This document shows positions 33,647 to 46,985 of a stretch of DNA of 64,000 nucleotides, one piece after another. The position numbers were made by a program, and so were the translations under genes. Positions within the stretch are counted from its first letter, which is position 1; the number at the start of each line of letters is the position of its first letter. This DNA is from Amorphophallus konjac (Eukaryota; Streptophyta; Magnoliopsida; Alismatales; Araceae): positions 199,246,102 through 199,310,101 of the forward strand of contig CM040125.1 in assembly GCA_022559845.1 (NCBI GenBank), written 5' to 3'. The notes beneath the pieces were generated by a model. That model was not told the DNA's origin, did not search any database, and saw nothing but the letters and a program-made list of their open reading frames with translations.

Positions 33647-33944
33647 TGTCACGCCCCGAGCGCGGAAGATACTCGGAGACGCGCGACGAGTTTATATCAA
33701 TCATGTCAATCAGAGTGGTCGTGTATTCGACACAAAGATAGAGATGCGCAAAATAGCAAGATAACACAATCCTTTATTTTATAATGGATAGACTATTACA
33801 AATCCAATACTCTGTTTAATAAAAAAGAAAAGTACATAGTTGACTCCAGAAAACTATAGAAAAGACTAGATGACACTTGAGCAGCTCTATCACTTTCACT
33901 CTTGACCATTCCCATCCGATTGACTTCCATCGTCGTCGGACTTA

Positions 33945-33992
33945 CCTGAAAAGTAAAAAGGGACAAACGGAATGAGCGAACGCTCAGTAGGA
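33945..33992 (-). promoter_or_regulatory. branch-point/hairpin/acceptor-like block of LTR A
   Basis: The minus strand reads TCCTACTGAGCG, a perfect GAGCG/CGCTC stem, a pyrimidine-rich stretch and CTTTTCAG/GTAAG. The same block is in the other LTR (41653-41700). A donor-like AAG/GTAGGTT stands at 35881 on the minus strand. Confidence 0.45.
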
Positions 33993-35112
33993 AATTATAT
34001 CTCAAGTACTAGCAAGGGGTTTAAGTATTTACATCTTTCATGAATGCAATAAAGCTATGCATGCTCGCATAAAACGACAAGATAGAGAGAATGTAATATC
34101 AAGGAAATAAGATGAACTTAATCCTGAACTTTCAACAAGATAACATGTTTATTCAAGATATTCAAGCAAGTACGTTTAACAAGTCATGTCAAGAACCTTG
34201 GCTATCATGTATCAAGCAAGTAAATTACCCTTTTTCGGGCCACGCATTTCATGTCAAGTCAAGTATGATTTCAAGCACAAGATTTATGTGGAATGTCCAA
34301 TCTAGAAAGTAAAGTACTCGGTATAATGCCAGATACCTTATCATTTTAACTCCCATGGGCACAAGTACTTTCGGGTGCTCCTCCCAGGACCAGATCGGGC
34401 CCTATATACGCAGGCATTTATCATGTGTTTTGACATCCACGGTTGTATATATAGCCAATTTTTGAATTTCAATAATCAAGCTTGTAGACATGTATGACAA
34501 CTTTGATAGAATAGAGTCCAAAAATATGACAAAGGACATAGAATGGCGATAATAACGGTATAATCACGATATCGATAAAACTAGGTAGAATATGGTTCCC
34601 TTAACTTAGGTACCATGACAAATCAATATGGACATTCTTTATATAGAATTGAGGTCCACATGAACATTATATCAAAGGTAAGATACCCTCATTGTTATCA
34701 TAGAATTGAGGTTTACAAGAATGACATGATATGGCATGATATCATCATCCCATTAAGAATTTCTTATGATATACTCTTTGTATAATCATAAGGGCCGGTA
34801 TACCATGTTTCTTTAGATTGACATGGCATTAATTGTGTAATAGGTTTTTAGGGTACAACCAGCTCAGTCGACCTTGAGGGAATCCAAGGTACGAGGAGTC
34901 TTACGGAGGTCTCTATGACTAACTCGCTAGTCCAAAGGAACGGAATGTCCAATGGAGAGCTTGTATGTCAATGAGAGTTGAGTGTGATCGATGAAACAAC
35001 ATGAAACGTGGGACTATACTCACGGAGTGTAGAATAGTGCCGATATATATATTATATAACATATGAAACCATCGGTTAACAGAAACAGTGGAAAATCAGT
35101 TTTACAGTAAAA

Positions 35113-35763
35113 TAACGACTTAATCAGAGTCGTTTATCAAGTAATTAACGCCTAACAGAAGGGCGTTTACACATGTTTCCATTTTTCAGAATTTCAATAT
35201 TTCATTAATTTATCTAAAACGCGCCCTGGACAGGGGCGTTTCTTTGCAATGAGACGACTACATTAGTAGGCGTCTTTTTATTTACAATATTTTACAGAAC
35301 ATATTTATTTTCAGAAATTATCAAAAACGCGCCCTTGGCAGGGGCGTTAATCATTAAATTCTTATTTTTACAGAATATATTGTTCGGGATTTTAACAGAA
35401 ACGCGCCCTATAAAGGGGCGTTACTTTTCAATTTACGCCCTAGTATCGGGTGTTAGTCCAGTGAAAGACGACCTAGCCACGGTCGTGAATTCAAGAAATA
35501 CCATGAATTTTCATGGGCAGTAATAATTTCAGGATAATAGAATTCCTAGAGAACGAATGTATGGTCATGACAATAAAATTAACAGGTTTGAAGACATATG
35601 ATCATGCATTATTGTAGAATCATGATTTCATAGATAATCAATTCTTAACATGGGTGATTAATGATTAAATGAAATTAACGCCTGTGTACAGGGCATCAAA
35701 TCTAAAATTGACGACCTGGGCAGGGTCGTGTCTTGTAAATTAGCGCCCTTGACAGGGGCGTCT
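35113..35763. repeat. array of CG palindromes in LTR A, transcribed part
   Basis: About eleven foldback units of 20-28 bp, for example AAACGCGCCC...GGGGCGTT, TAACGCC...GGGCGTT and GACGACC...GGTCGT, each with a loop of a few bases. They are set in AT-rich DNA and repeated in the 5' LTR (42821-43471). Confidence 0.9.
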
Positions 35764-36423
35764 CTTTCAAAATATTGCAAAAATATATTAAAACTATAAT
35801 AAACCATATGCATGTCATGCTTATATATATGTATATCTTGCATTAATTATGTTTGGGCTACCATAACTTGAGAAAACCTACCTTGATAGTTTGATCGAGG
35901 AGAAGCCTAAAACTCTGAAGCTTCAACTGCAACTCAAGAACAGTAGCAGCAACAGCAAGAAGAAGAACAATCGTTCTTCAGAAATCTTCACTCTACCGTC
36001 AACCTGTAGAGGGAAAGAAAGGAAGGAAGATGAAGATACTAATAATCTTCACAGATATAACCGAAGTTAGGAAAACGATGAAGAACATCACCTTGTTCTT
36101 TACGTACGCACTGGATCCCTTAACCTGTATTAGAGGAAAGAAGAGGAAGAACCTATTAGTTCTTCATGAACTACGTTCATAAGAAAAAGAAACAGAAGAA
36201 GAAGAACTTGGTGTTCTTCACGTACCTGTGCAGTTCGAACGTCCAAATAGGTTTAGGGTTCGGCCGGACAGGTTTATTTATAGGATTTTTGGAGGCCTAA
36301 CAAAAGCAGTGTTTGATTGAGGGCAATATATCCCTAATAGAGTCCTTGCCCTAGTAAACACTTACTTGATTAACATAATCCTTCCCTGGATAAGCTCTGG
36401 GTAGAACGGTTCACGAATGGAAT

Positions 36424-36661
36424 TAACGACTTTGGTCAGGTCGTCGATTCTTGAATTGACGACCTGGTGCAGGTCGTTTCTTAAGAAGCGTCTTTCATTA
36501 GGGCGTTCCTTTGTTTAAAACACGCCCAAGATAGGGGCGTTTCTTGGCCTTACCATTTTTGGCGTTCAGAATTTGACGCCGTGTGATTTGGGCGTCACTT
36601 CTTGAATAACGCCTTATCTAGAGGCGTTTATAATTTAAATAGCGCCTTTATCCGAGGCGTT
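36424..36661. repeat. array of CG palindromes in LTR A, near the LTR outer end
   Basis: About seven further units of the same design (AACGACTTTGGTCAGGTCGT, AACGCCTTATCTAGAGGCGT and others), upstream of the TATA box in the element's sense. They are repeated at 44132-44369. Confidence 0.9.
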
Positions 36662-36827
36662 ATTTTATATTATTTTATTTATCTAATTATTTGATTTATT
36701 TTTAAAATCTTTATTATTATTAATATTTTATCAGGGTTGCTACACCCTCCCCCACTTAAAAAGAATTTGGTCCCCAAATTCAATTGCATATTATGTATAC
36801 ATGCGGAGAGTGTAGAGTATATACCTC

Positions 36828-39800
36828 TTAGAACAACTCGGGAAATCGTTTCTTCATAGATTCCTCGGTCTCCCATGTCGCTTCGTGTTCAGTATTCTTT
36901 TTCCATTGTACCTTAAGCATGGGAATAACCTTATTCCTTAGAGCACGTATTTCACGGTCTAAGATCTTCATAGGCTTCTGTTCATAGGTGAGGTCTTTCT
37001 GAATCACCAGATCTCCATGTTCAATAATATGAGATGGATCGTGTACATACTTCTTCAACATAGATATGTGAAATACATTATGTACCTCGAACAATTGAGG
37101 AGGCAATGCGATGCGATAAGCAACCTCGCCAACTCTTTCGAGTATCTCAAAAGGTCCGATGAATCTTGGCATAAGCTTGCCCTTAACACCAAATCTTCGT
37201 ATGCCACGTCTAGGCGATATTTTAAGAAATACATGATCTCCAACCTGGAATTCAAGATCTCTTCTCCTTGTATCAGCATAAGCCTTTTGTCTCGTCTGAG
37301 TAACTTGTAATCTTTCTCTGATTACTTGTATCTTCTCAGTTGTATCCCTTACCATGTCTGGACCTAATAGTTATTTTTCTCCAACTTCGTTCCAGCATAA
37401 GGGTGATCGACAACTCCTTCCATATAAAGCTTCGAAAGGTGCCATTTGGATACTAGCTTGGTAGCTATTATTATATGTAAATTCCACTAGTGGCAAATGT
37501 TCATGCCAGCTTCCACCAAAGTCAATGATGCATGCTCTAAGCATATCTTCAACAACTTGGTTAGTTCTCTCGGTCTGACCATCCGTTTGAGGATGAAAAG
37601 CTGTACTAAAATTTAGTCTTGTCCCCAACGAATGTTGTAATCCCTTCCAAAAATGAGAAGTAAATCGGGGATCTCTGTCAGATACGATTGAGACAGGAAT
37701 TCCATGTATCCTGACTATTTCCTTGATGTATAGTGCAGCTAGCACATCAATTGACCATCGGCTTTTTATTGGCAAGAAATGTGCCGATTTAGTTAATCGG
37801 TCAATGATAACCCAGATTCCATCATGTCCTCCTTTAGATTTAGACAAACCCATGATGAAGTCCATACCAATATCCTCCCACTTCCACTTAGGAATATCTA
37901 GAGGATGTAGTTTTCCAGCAGGCTTTTGGTGTTCCGCCTTGACCTTTTGGCATGTGAGACAGCGTGATACATAGTCCGCTATTTCTCTTTTCATGTTGGG
38001 CCACCAAAAGTTCCTCTTTACATCTTGGTACATTTTGGTTGATCCTGGATGAATAGTGTACCTTGATCTGTGAGCTTCATCTATGATCTTCTTCTTTAAT
38101 TCTGGACAATCTGGTATACAAGTTCTGTCTTTGAACAATAATCTTCCATCAGAAGTTAGTTGAAAATCAGAGTGTCCTTCTAATCTGCCTTTGATTTCCA
38201 CTAATATAGGATCATCATCCTGAAGTGCTTGTATCTCAGATAATAAATCTGACTATATGCTTACATGAGATAATGTGACAAATTTGGCTTCCTTGTCTAA
38301 GCTTATATTGAGCTCGGAGAATTGTTCTAGTAACCTCCATTCTTGTATCATACAATTGGCTATCATTGCTCTCGGCTTTCGACTAAGGGCATCAGCAACA
38401 TAATTACCCTTTCCGGGATGGTATTGTATATTGAAGTCGAAGTCCTTGAGGTATTCTAGCCAGCGTCTTTGTCTCATGTTTAGCTCCTTTTGTGAAAATA
38501 GATATTTGAGACTTTTGTGATCGGAGTATACAGTAAACTGCACTCCATATAAGTAGTGTCTCCATATCTTTAGGGCAAATACCACCGCGGCCAGTTCTAA
38601 GTCATGGACGGGGTAATTCTCCTCATGCTTCTTCAGTTGACGTGAAGAGTATGCTATGACCTTTCCTTGTTACATTAGGACACATCTAAGGCCATTGCCA
38701 GAAGCATCTGTGTAGACCTCGAATTTCTCTCCTTCTATTGGTAGAGCTAACACCGGAGCTGTAGTGAGATGATCCTTGAGAGTTTGGAAACTTCTTTCAC
38801 ATTCCTCACTCCATTCATATCGGATCTCCTTGCGAGTTAACCTTGTGAGGGGCACGGCGATCTTGGAGAAGTCTTTGATGAATCGCCGATAATATCCTGC
38901 AAGGCCTAAGAAACTTCTGATCTCGCTTGCATTGGTTGGTTTTTCCCAGTTTTTAACAGCTTCGACCTTTGACGGATCTACTGATAATCCATCCTTTGAA
39001 ACCACATGTCCTAGAAAAGCCACTTCTTCAAGTCAGAATTCACACTTGCTGAGTTTTGCATATAATTGATTTGTCCTCAAGACTTGCAATGCAATCCTCA
39101 AATGTTCTTCATGCTCTTCCTTAGTCTTGGAATATATTAATATGTCATCAATGAAAACCACTATGAATTGATCCAAGTAAGGCCTGAATATGCTATTCAT
39201 TAACTGCATAAAGGCAGCAGGGGCATTTGTTAGTCCAAAAGGCATAACAACAAGTTCGTAATGACCATACCTGCTTCTGAACGCAGTCTTATGAATGTCA
39301 TCATCCTTGATTCTTAATTGATGATATCCCGACCTGAGATCAATCTTGGAAAAATATTTGGATCCTGAAATCTGATCAAATAATTCATCGATCCTCGGTA
39401 ATGGATACTTATTCTTGATAGTGAGATGATTCAACTATCGATAGTCGATGCATAGTCTCATGGATCCATCCTTTTTCTTTACAAATAATATCGGTGCTCC
39501 CCACGGGGAAGTACTTGGTCTAATAAACCCTTTTCGAATTAGTTCCATCAACTGCTCCTTCAACTCTTTGAGTTCCGCAGGGGACATTCTATAGGGTGCC
39601 ATTGAAACTGGACCAGCACCAGGGACTAAGTCAATGGTGAAGGCCACTTCTCTTTGAGGGGGTAATCCCGGCAAATCTTCCGGAAATATGTCTGGAAATT
39701 CTTGCACTACCTGAATGTCTTCTATCTTGGTTTCCTTAGCTTCTTTAATAGTGACAAAAGCAAGGAAGGATACACATCCTTTCCTGACGAGCTTGCTTGC

Positions 39801-41180
39801 TCGAAGAGCCGAAATAAGAGGGGATTTGCTCCGACTCTTGGGGCGAGTAAAGACTAATTCTGGAAAATCTTTGAAAGCAATTTGGCTATTGCGGCAATCC
39901 ACCGTTGCCTGGTATTTGGATAACCAGTCCGCTCCCAGTATAACATCATACTCCTTTAGATCGAGGCATATGAGATCTATAGGTAAATTCCTACCTTGAA
40001 CCATTACCTCACAGTTTTGGTAGTGATGAGTAATATCATTTTCACTTCCAGGAGGAGTAGTTAGAACTATTTTTATCCATTCTGGTTCTAACGGTAACGG
40101 GTCGGCAAACTTCTTAGAAATAATGGAATGTGATGCACCCGTATCAAATAAGACATAAGCACTTTTGGAACAAACTGGTAATGTACCTTCTACCAGTCCG
40201 CCTTCTTCTTCTGGTTCGGTCTCCTGGATTGCATGAAGACGAGCATTCTTTGTCACCGGGCGTTTACCATCACCGGCTTGGTCATTCATTAATGGACACT
40301 CGGGAATCCGATGCTCACGGCTTCCACAACGGAGACATGCTCCTAATTTCCTCCAGCATTCTTCTGTCTTGTGACCAGCCTTGTCACAATGCTTGCATAC
40401 TGCATTAGAAGGGGTAGTTGTGATAGAGAAAGGCTTGGATTTCTTGAACTTGGAATCTTAAGAGGATGAACCTCCATTATTGGGCCTCTTCTTAAAGTTG
40501 GGTTTAAAGGAACCCGAACCTGTGACTTGCTCCTTCTTGTCTTTTCCACGGATCCTATCAGATAGTTCCGTGGCATCTTCAAGTAATTGAGCTCGGCGCA
40601 CTATTTCAGAATAAACTTGGATGTCCATAGGCGCCAGTTGAGTAATATAGTGGGGCCTAAGCCCATTAAGAAATCTACGGGCTTTCATCTTCTCCGTGCT
40701 AATAAGATGCTTAGCATATCTAGACAACCTGGAGAACTGAGCTTCATAATCTGCTAATGATAAAGATCGTTGCTTTAATGCAGCGAATTCTGCAGCCTTC
40801 TTTTCTTGGACTCGGTCCGAGAAATATTTAGCATTGAAGTATTCCACAAATTCTTCCCATGTTACTTGAGTAGGATCGATGGTTGCTTCAATAGACTCCC
40901 ACCAGCATCTAGCATCTTTCTCTAACTGGAATGTAGCTAATAGAACTTTGTCATGATCCGTGCATTGCATGACACGGAATATGCGTTCGGTTTCCCGAAC
41001 CCAATGCTCGGCATCGTCCAGATCGGTCGATCCCATAAACTTCGGGGGGTTCATGTTCTTAAAGGCTTGGTGTAAGCTTCCAGCTTGTGGAGCACCACCA
41101 TGTGCTACCTGTTGTAGCACTTGAGTCATCCCTTGGAGGGTACGCTGCATGTTGCGCCATTGAGCACGTTCGGCAGCCAT
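36828..41180 (-). pseudogene. gag-pol: gypsy A gag-pol polyprotein with six in-frame stops
   Basis: A single frame of 1451 codons runs from the ATG at 41180. Gag (about residues 1-230) has the Ty3 capsid pattern (DDAEHWVRETERIF, LADYEAQFSRLS). Two zinc knuckles follow, [14 protein letters not shown] and [14 protein letters not shown]. Protease has [13 protein letters not shown] shows [29 protein letters not shown] and FIDDILIYS. RNase H has YTDASG and YSDHKSL. Integrase has the zinc site (HRSRYTIHPGSTKMYQDVK, CLTCQKVK), WIIDRLTKSAHF-type core, SDRDPRFTSHFW and FHPQTDGQTERTNQ. The C-terminus ends in a chromodomain-like VQWKKNTEHEATWETEESM. Stops lie at 40458, 39435, 39033, 38670, 38253 and 37371 (lowest coordinate of each codon). 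No frameshift is visible. Confidence 0.95.
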
Positions 41181-41335
41181 TATCCTACAATTACAATAAC
41201 TATATCAGTACGTGATCGTATTTAAAGACTCGTACACTATGTTAAATTAAACCCTTGCTTCTACCCAATCTCACTGGTTGAAAGGTTCAAACTTATCCTT
41301 GGACTTGGGTTTTTCCTAGGAATTGAATACCCTAG

Positions 41336-41347
41336 GCTCTGATACCA
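41336..41347 (-). promoter_or_regulatory. primer binding site of gypsy A
   Basis: The minus strand reads TGGTATCAGAGC, seven bases from the 5' LTR; initiator tRNA-Met type. Confidence 0.92.
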
Positions 41348-41354
41348 CAAAAAC

Positions 41355-44300
41355 TGTCACGCCCCGAGCGCGGAAGATACCCGGAGACGCGCGACGAGTT
41401 TATATCAATCATGTCAATCAGAGTGGTCGTGTATTCGACACAAAGACAGAGATGCACAAAATAGCAAGATAACCCAATCCTTTATTTTATAATGGATAGA
41501 CTATTACAAATCCAATACTCTGTTTAATAAAAAAGAAAAGTACATAGTTGACTCCAGAAAACTATAGAAAAGACTAGATGACACTTGAGCAGCTCTATCA
41601 CTTTCACTCTTGACCATTCCCATCCGATTGACTTCCATCGTCGTCGGACTTACCTGAAAAGTAAAAAGGGACAAACGGAATGAGCGAACGCTCAGTAGGA
41701 AATTATATCTCAAGTACTAGCAAGGGGTTTAAGTATTTACATCTTTCATGAATGCAATAAAGCTATGCATGCTCGCATAAAATGACAAGATAGAGAGAAT
41801 GTAATATCAAGGAAATAAGATGAACTTAATCCTGAACTTTCAACAAGATAACAAGTTTATTCAAGATATTCAAGCAAATACGTTTAACAAGTCATGTCAA
41901 GAACCTTGGCTATCATGTATCAAGCAAGTAAATTACCCTTTTTCGGGCCACGCATTTCATGTCAAGTCAAGTATGATTTCAAGCACAAGATTTATGTGGA
42001 ATGTCCAATCTAGAAAGTAAAGTACTCGATATAATGCCAGATACCTTATCATTTTAACTCCCATGGGCACAAGTACTTTCGGGTGCTCCTCCCAGGACCA
42101 GATCGCGCCCTATATGCGCAGGCATTTATCATGTGTTTTGACATCCACTGTTGTATATATAGCCAATTTTTGAATTTCAATAATCAAGCTTGTAGACATG
42201 TATGACAACTTTGAAAGAATAGAGTCCAAAAATATGACAAAGGACATAGAATGGCGATAATAACGGTATAATCACGATATCGATAAAACTAGGTAGAATA
42301 TGGTTCCCTTAACTTAGGTACCATGACAAATCAATATGGACATTCTTTATATAGAATTGAGGTCCACATGAACATTATATCAAAGGTAAGATACCCTCAT
42401 TGTTATCATAGAATTGAGGTTTACAAGAATGACATGATATGGCATGATATCATCATCCCATTAAGAATTTCTTATGATATACTCTTTGTATAATCATAAG
42501 GGCCGGTATACCATATTTCTTTAGATTGACATGGCATTAATTGTGTAATAGGTTTTTAGGGTACAACCAGCTCAGTCGACCTTGAGGGAATCCAAGGTAC
42601 GAGGAGTCTTACGGAGGTCTCTATGACTAACTCGCTAGTCCAAAGGAACGGAATGTCCAATGGAGAGCTTGTATGTCAATGAGAGTTGAGTGTGATCGAT
42701 GAAACAACATGAAACGTGGGACTATACTCACGAAGTGGAGAATAGTGCCGATATATATATTATATAACATATGAAACCATCAGTTAACAGAAATAGTGGA
42801 AAATCAGTTTTACAGTAAAATAACGACTTAATCAGAGTCGTTTATCAAGTAATTAACGCCTAACAGAAGGGCGTTTACACATGTTTCCATTTTTCAAAAT
42901 TTCAATATTTCATTAATTTATCTAAAACGCGCCCTGGACAGGGGCGTTTCTTTGCAATGAGACGACTACATTAGCAGGCGTCTTTTTATTTAGAATATTT
43001 TACAGAACATATTTATTTTCAGAAATTATCAAAAACGCGCCCTTGGCAGGGGCGTTAATCATTAAATTCTTATTTTTACAGAATATATTGTTCGGGATTT
43101 TAACAGAAACGCGCCCTATAAAGGGGCGTTACTTTTCAATTTACGCCCTAGTATCGGGCGTTAGTCCAGTGAAAGATGACCTAGCCACGGTCGTGAATTC
43201 AAGAAATACCATGAATTTTCATGGGCAGTAATAATTTCAGGATAATAGAATTCATGGAGAACGAATGTATGGTCATGACAATAAAATTAACAGGTTTGAA
43301 GACATATGATCATGCATTATTGTAGAATCATGATTTCATAGATAATCAATTCTTAACATGGGTGATTAATAATTAAATGAAATTAACGCCTGTGTACAGG
43401 GCGTCAAATCTAAAATTGACGACCTGGGCAGGGTCGTGTCTTGTAAATTAGCACCCTTGACAGGGGCGTCTCTTTCAAAATATTGCAGAAACGTATTAAA
43501 ACTATAATAAACCATATGCATGTCATGCTTATATATATGTATATGTTGCATTAATTATGTTTGGGCTACCATAACTTGAGAAAACCTACCTTGATAGTTT
43601 GATCGAGGAGAAGCCTAAAACTCTGAAGCTTCAACTGCAACTCAAGAACAGTAGCAGCAACAGCAAGAAGAAGAACAATCGTTCTTCAGAAATCTTCACT
43701 CTACCGTCAACCTGTAGAGGGAAAGAAAGGAAGGAAGATGAAGATACTAATAATCTTCACAGATATAACCGAAGTTAGGAAAACGATGAAGAACATCACC
43801 TTGTTCTTTACGTACGCACTGGATCCCTTAACCTGTATTAGAGGAAAGAAGAGGAAGAACCTATTAGTTCTTCATGAACTACGTTCATAAGAAAAAGAAA
43901 CAGAAGAAGAAGAACTTGGTGTTCTTCACGTACCTGTGCAGTTCGAACGTCCAAATAGGTTTAGGGTTCGGCCGGACAGGTTTATTTATAGGATTTTTGG
44001 AGTCCTAACAAAAGTAGTGTTTGATTGAGGGCAATATATCCCTAATAGAGTCCTTGCCCTAGTAAACACTTACTTGATTAACATAATCCTTCCCTGGATA
44101 AGCTCTGGGTCGAACGGTTCACGAATGGAATTAACGACTTTGGTCAGGTCGTCGATTCTTGAATTGACGACCTGGTGCAGGTCGTTTCTTAAGAAGCGCC
44201 TTTCATTAGGGCGTTTCTTTGTTTAAAACACGCCCAAGATAGGGGGGTTTCTTGGCCTTACCATTTTTGGCGTTCAGAATTTGACGCCGTGTGGTCAGGG

Positions 44301-44452
44301 TGTCACTTCTTGAATAACGCCTTATCTAGAGGCGTTTATAATTTAAATAGCGCCTTTATCCGAGGCGTTATTTTATATTTTTTTGTTTATCTAATTATTT
44401 GATTTATTTTTAAATTCTTTATTATTATTAATATTTTATCAGGGTTGCTACA
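41355..44452 (-). repeat. 5' LTR of gypsy A (3098 bp)
   Basis: Same length and content as 33647-36744. The TATAAATAAA box in the element's sense is at about 43980-43991, the palindrome arrays at 42821-43471 and 44132-44369. Confidence 0.95.
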
Positions 44453-46594
44453 TTTTATATCTCTAAGAACCAGACAATCGTTAAGTATTAACAATTTAAG
44501 CAATTTTCTAACTTGTATCGGGAAGTGTATAAACATGAATGGAATTTCCAAGTAATTGAGATAACATGATATCAAGATGAATTTTCAAGTAATGACTTTG
44601 AACAAGTAAAGAATTTCAAGTAATTGGTCATTTTCACGCAAGTCAAGTAATTCATGTAATTTTCAAGTAAACAAGTAAACAAGTAAGAAGTACGAGTAGT
44701 GGAATGTCGTAAAAATCTAGCAAGTCATGCACTTCGGTGTAATGTCACACCATGGTCAATCAACTCCCATGGGCACAAGTACTTTCGTGCGCTCCTCCCA
44801 AGACCAGACCGGGCCCCATTAATGTCAGGCATTGGGTCAGTGGATCATAAGATCCCAAGTACGTTTAGACATCCACTTAACACTATGCCAATGAATTTCA
44901 AAAATAAGCTCGTTTGTAAAAAGTACAAATCTGACAAAAATTTCAGAAGTTGCAAGAGAAGTGAATAATAATTTTAAGGCATCATGTTTAACGACATTAA
45001 GTCGTGGAAATCAAGAAAGAACGGTAACTAGGAAGAAAATTCAAGTAATTAGAGTTTAATAGAATTAATTTAATTCCATGGTTTAATCTTGTATGCATTT
45101 GGTTTACAAGTATTTAGACATGTTTATAGAAAATTTTTGTACATTAGCGATGCATTAGTTTAGCCAAAACGGTGATTTATTATTATAAAAATCAGAATTT
45201 ATGAAAATAGATTTTTATGCCGAAACTAATTCTATCTTGCTGAAAAAAATTTTAACATGCTGAAAATGATTTTCATATGTGACTTTACTGATAAGATGAT
45301 AAAAATAAATTTTTCATGCTGGATTTAATTTTTAACATGCTGGAAATTAATATTTCACATGCTAAAATTAATACTTAACATGCTAAAGTAATTAACTTAC
45401 TGATAAGATGATAAAGATAAGTTTACCATGCTGATTACAGAAATTTTTTGATAACAATATAAATTTTATCGTGCTGAAAATTATTTTTCTATATTTATTT
45501 ACTAATTATTTGATAGGAAAATAGAATTATCATGCCGTGCCGTGCCGTGCCGTAGCTGTATCTGAGCCGAGCCGAGCCGAGCAGCATGAAACTGAGGTGT
45601 GGTTGGTATTTTATGATCGTGCTACCTTAAGGTAGCGCGTTCTGAAAAAAAAAATATTTTTTAAATTATCTGTTTGCCCTTTGGGGGACGGGAAAACACT
45701 CTATATGAACGCGCTATGTCGGGCCAGCGCGTTCAGAACGCGCAACTGAGGTATAGCACGTTCTGGACTTGCTGAAAAAACGGGAATACCCCTCCAATAA
45801 AATGACCATAACTTGCTCATTTCATAACAGAATTTAATAAATGAGCTATCAATGGAAAGAGGACAGAAAAACGAACAAGATGACATGATTTAATTTGAGT
45901 TTAGCCTGAGAGACACCTACCTTTTTGCAGATCTAAATAAATATCCCCAATTATAAGAAAATCCTTGATCTTCCAAATCTTCCTTCAAATCTCCACCAAT
46001 CTTCGTAGATGCGTAATCTTAACCTCCAGGGATTATTTAAGGGTCGAATGAGGTTCTATTTATAGCCAAAACTTGGCCAAATTTGTCAAGATTCTTTGCC
46101 TAACAATGCCAAACTTTCCAACTCTGAATTAGAATAAAATTCTAATTTTTTTTCTTAACATAGCCTCCATTTGGTGTGAAACCAATGTGATTTCGGCTGG
46201 TCCAATGTGGGCTTTTAGGTAAGGGTCAATTTTTGTGTCAACCTTCTAGAAATAGGGTTATTTTAATCCCTTAAATACCATATTAAACATGTCTTACGAA
46301 TTTTGATCTAATTATCCTTTAATAAATCCTTTAATCTATTAATCCAACCCATTATGGATTATCCAATGGGCCAATTATAATCTCAGTCCATTATATGAAC
46401 TTTTATTGGGCTTACTATGATTTATCTAAGGTTTAAAGCATTTAATCTCTATTTACTTCTAGTTAATTCAAGTAAATTCAATAAAGTAGTTTATTTCATA
46501 TAGTAAAAATGTAATTTAATTATTTCATGAAAATTTTAATTACATAATGAAATTAAAAATTTTATTTCTCATTTTTAATTATTGGGTTTCTACA
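44453..46594 (-). repeat. LTR of gypsy C, second piece
   Basis: It continues 33308-33646 after the target duplication and ends GGTTTCTACA next to a purine tract, so it is the 3' LTR of a minus-strand element of about 2.48 kb. It contains repeated CATGCTG phrases (45190-45440), CCGTG and GAGCC pentamer repeats (45533-45590), CG palindromes (45708-45770), a TATAAATAG box in the element's sense near 46056 and a donor-like site at 45920. Confidence 0.85.
45533..45590 (+). repeat. CCGTG and GAGCC pentamer repeats
   Basis: About four units of GCCGT are followed after some 15 bases by about four units of GAGCC/GAGCA. Both are GC-rich islands inside the very AT-rich LTR C. Confidence 0.85.
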
Positions 46595-46677
46595 TCCTCC
46601 CCCACTTAAATAATTTGGTCCTCCAAATTCACATTATATAACTAAAAGTCAAAAATTTGAGTAGAAATGTCGAATTT

Positions 46678-46985
46678 CTAACCTGAGATTAAATCCGGGT
46701 ATTTTTTCTTGATGGATTCTTCCAATTCCCAGGTTGCTTCCTCGAACCCACGCTTGCTCCATTGGACTTTCACCATCGGTATGGCCCGATTTCTCAGTTG
46801 GTGTAATTTTTGATCCAGTATCTTGATCAGTCTTTCTTCATATGATAAGTCATTTTGGAGTTTCAATTCTTCAAATTGAATCACATGTGAAGGATCATAG
46901 ACGTATTTCCTTAGCATGGATACATGGAATACGTCATGTACACTGGCCAGTTGAGGAGGTAAAGCTAGCTTCACACGCTTCTCTT
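46678..46985 (-). pseudogene. pol: gypsy C pol, C-terminal fragment (integrase end and chromodomain)
   Basis: It reads [20 protein letters not shown], then the chromodomain-like VQWSKRGFEEATWELEESIKK and a stop, homologous to the ends of A and D pol. Homology stops near 46980-46985, where copia-type LTR sequence begins, so everything upstream of the integrase tail is missing. A purine tract (AAGTGGGGGAGGA on the minus strand, 46595-46610) separates it from LTR C. Confidence 0.9.

Larger units (their letters stand above)
33647..36744 (-). repeat. 3' LTR of gypsy A (3098 bp)
   Basis: Plus-strand ends are TGTCACGCCCCGAGCG and GGTTGCTACA. In the element's sense a TATAAATAAA box lies at about 36272-36283. 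From there the LTR holds GAAGAAC/GTTCTTC hairpins (35930-36225), an array of CG palindromes (35113-35763) and the acceptor-like block near 33945. More palindromes (36424-36661) lie upstream of the TATA box. Confidence 0.95.
33647..44452 (-). mobile_element. full-length Ty3/gypsy chromovirus-type element A (10806 bp)
   Basis: Two LTRs of equal length (3098 bp) flank 4610 bp of internal DNA with a minus-strand gag-pol. The target duplication TTTTA (33642-33646 and 44453-44457) places it inside LTR C. The order gag, protease, RT, RNase H, integrase and a C-terminal chromodomain-like end fits a Tekay/Del-like chromovirus. Scattered differences between the LTRs and six stops in gag-pol show that it is no longer active by itself. 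Confidence 0.96.
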
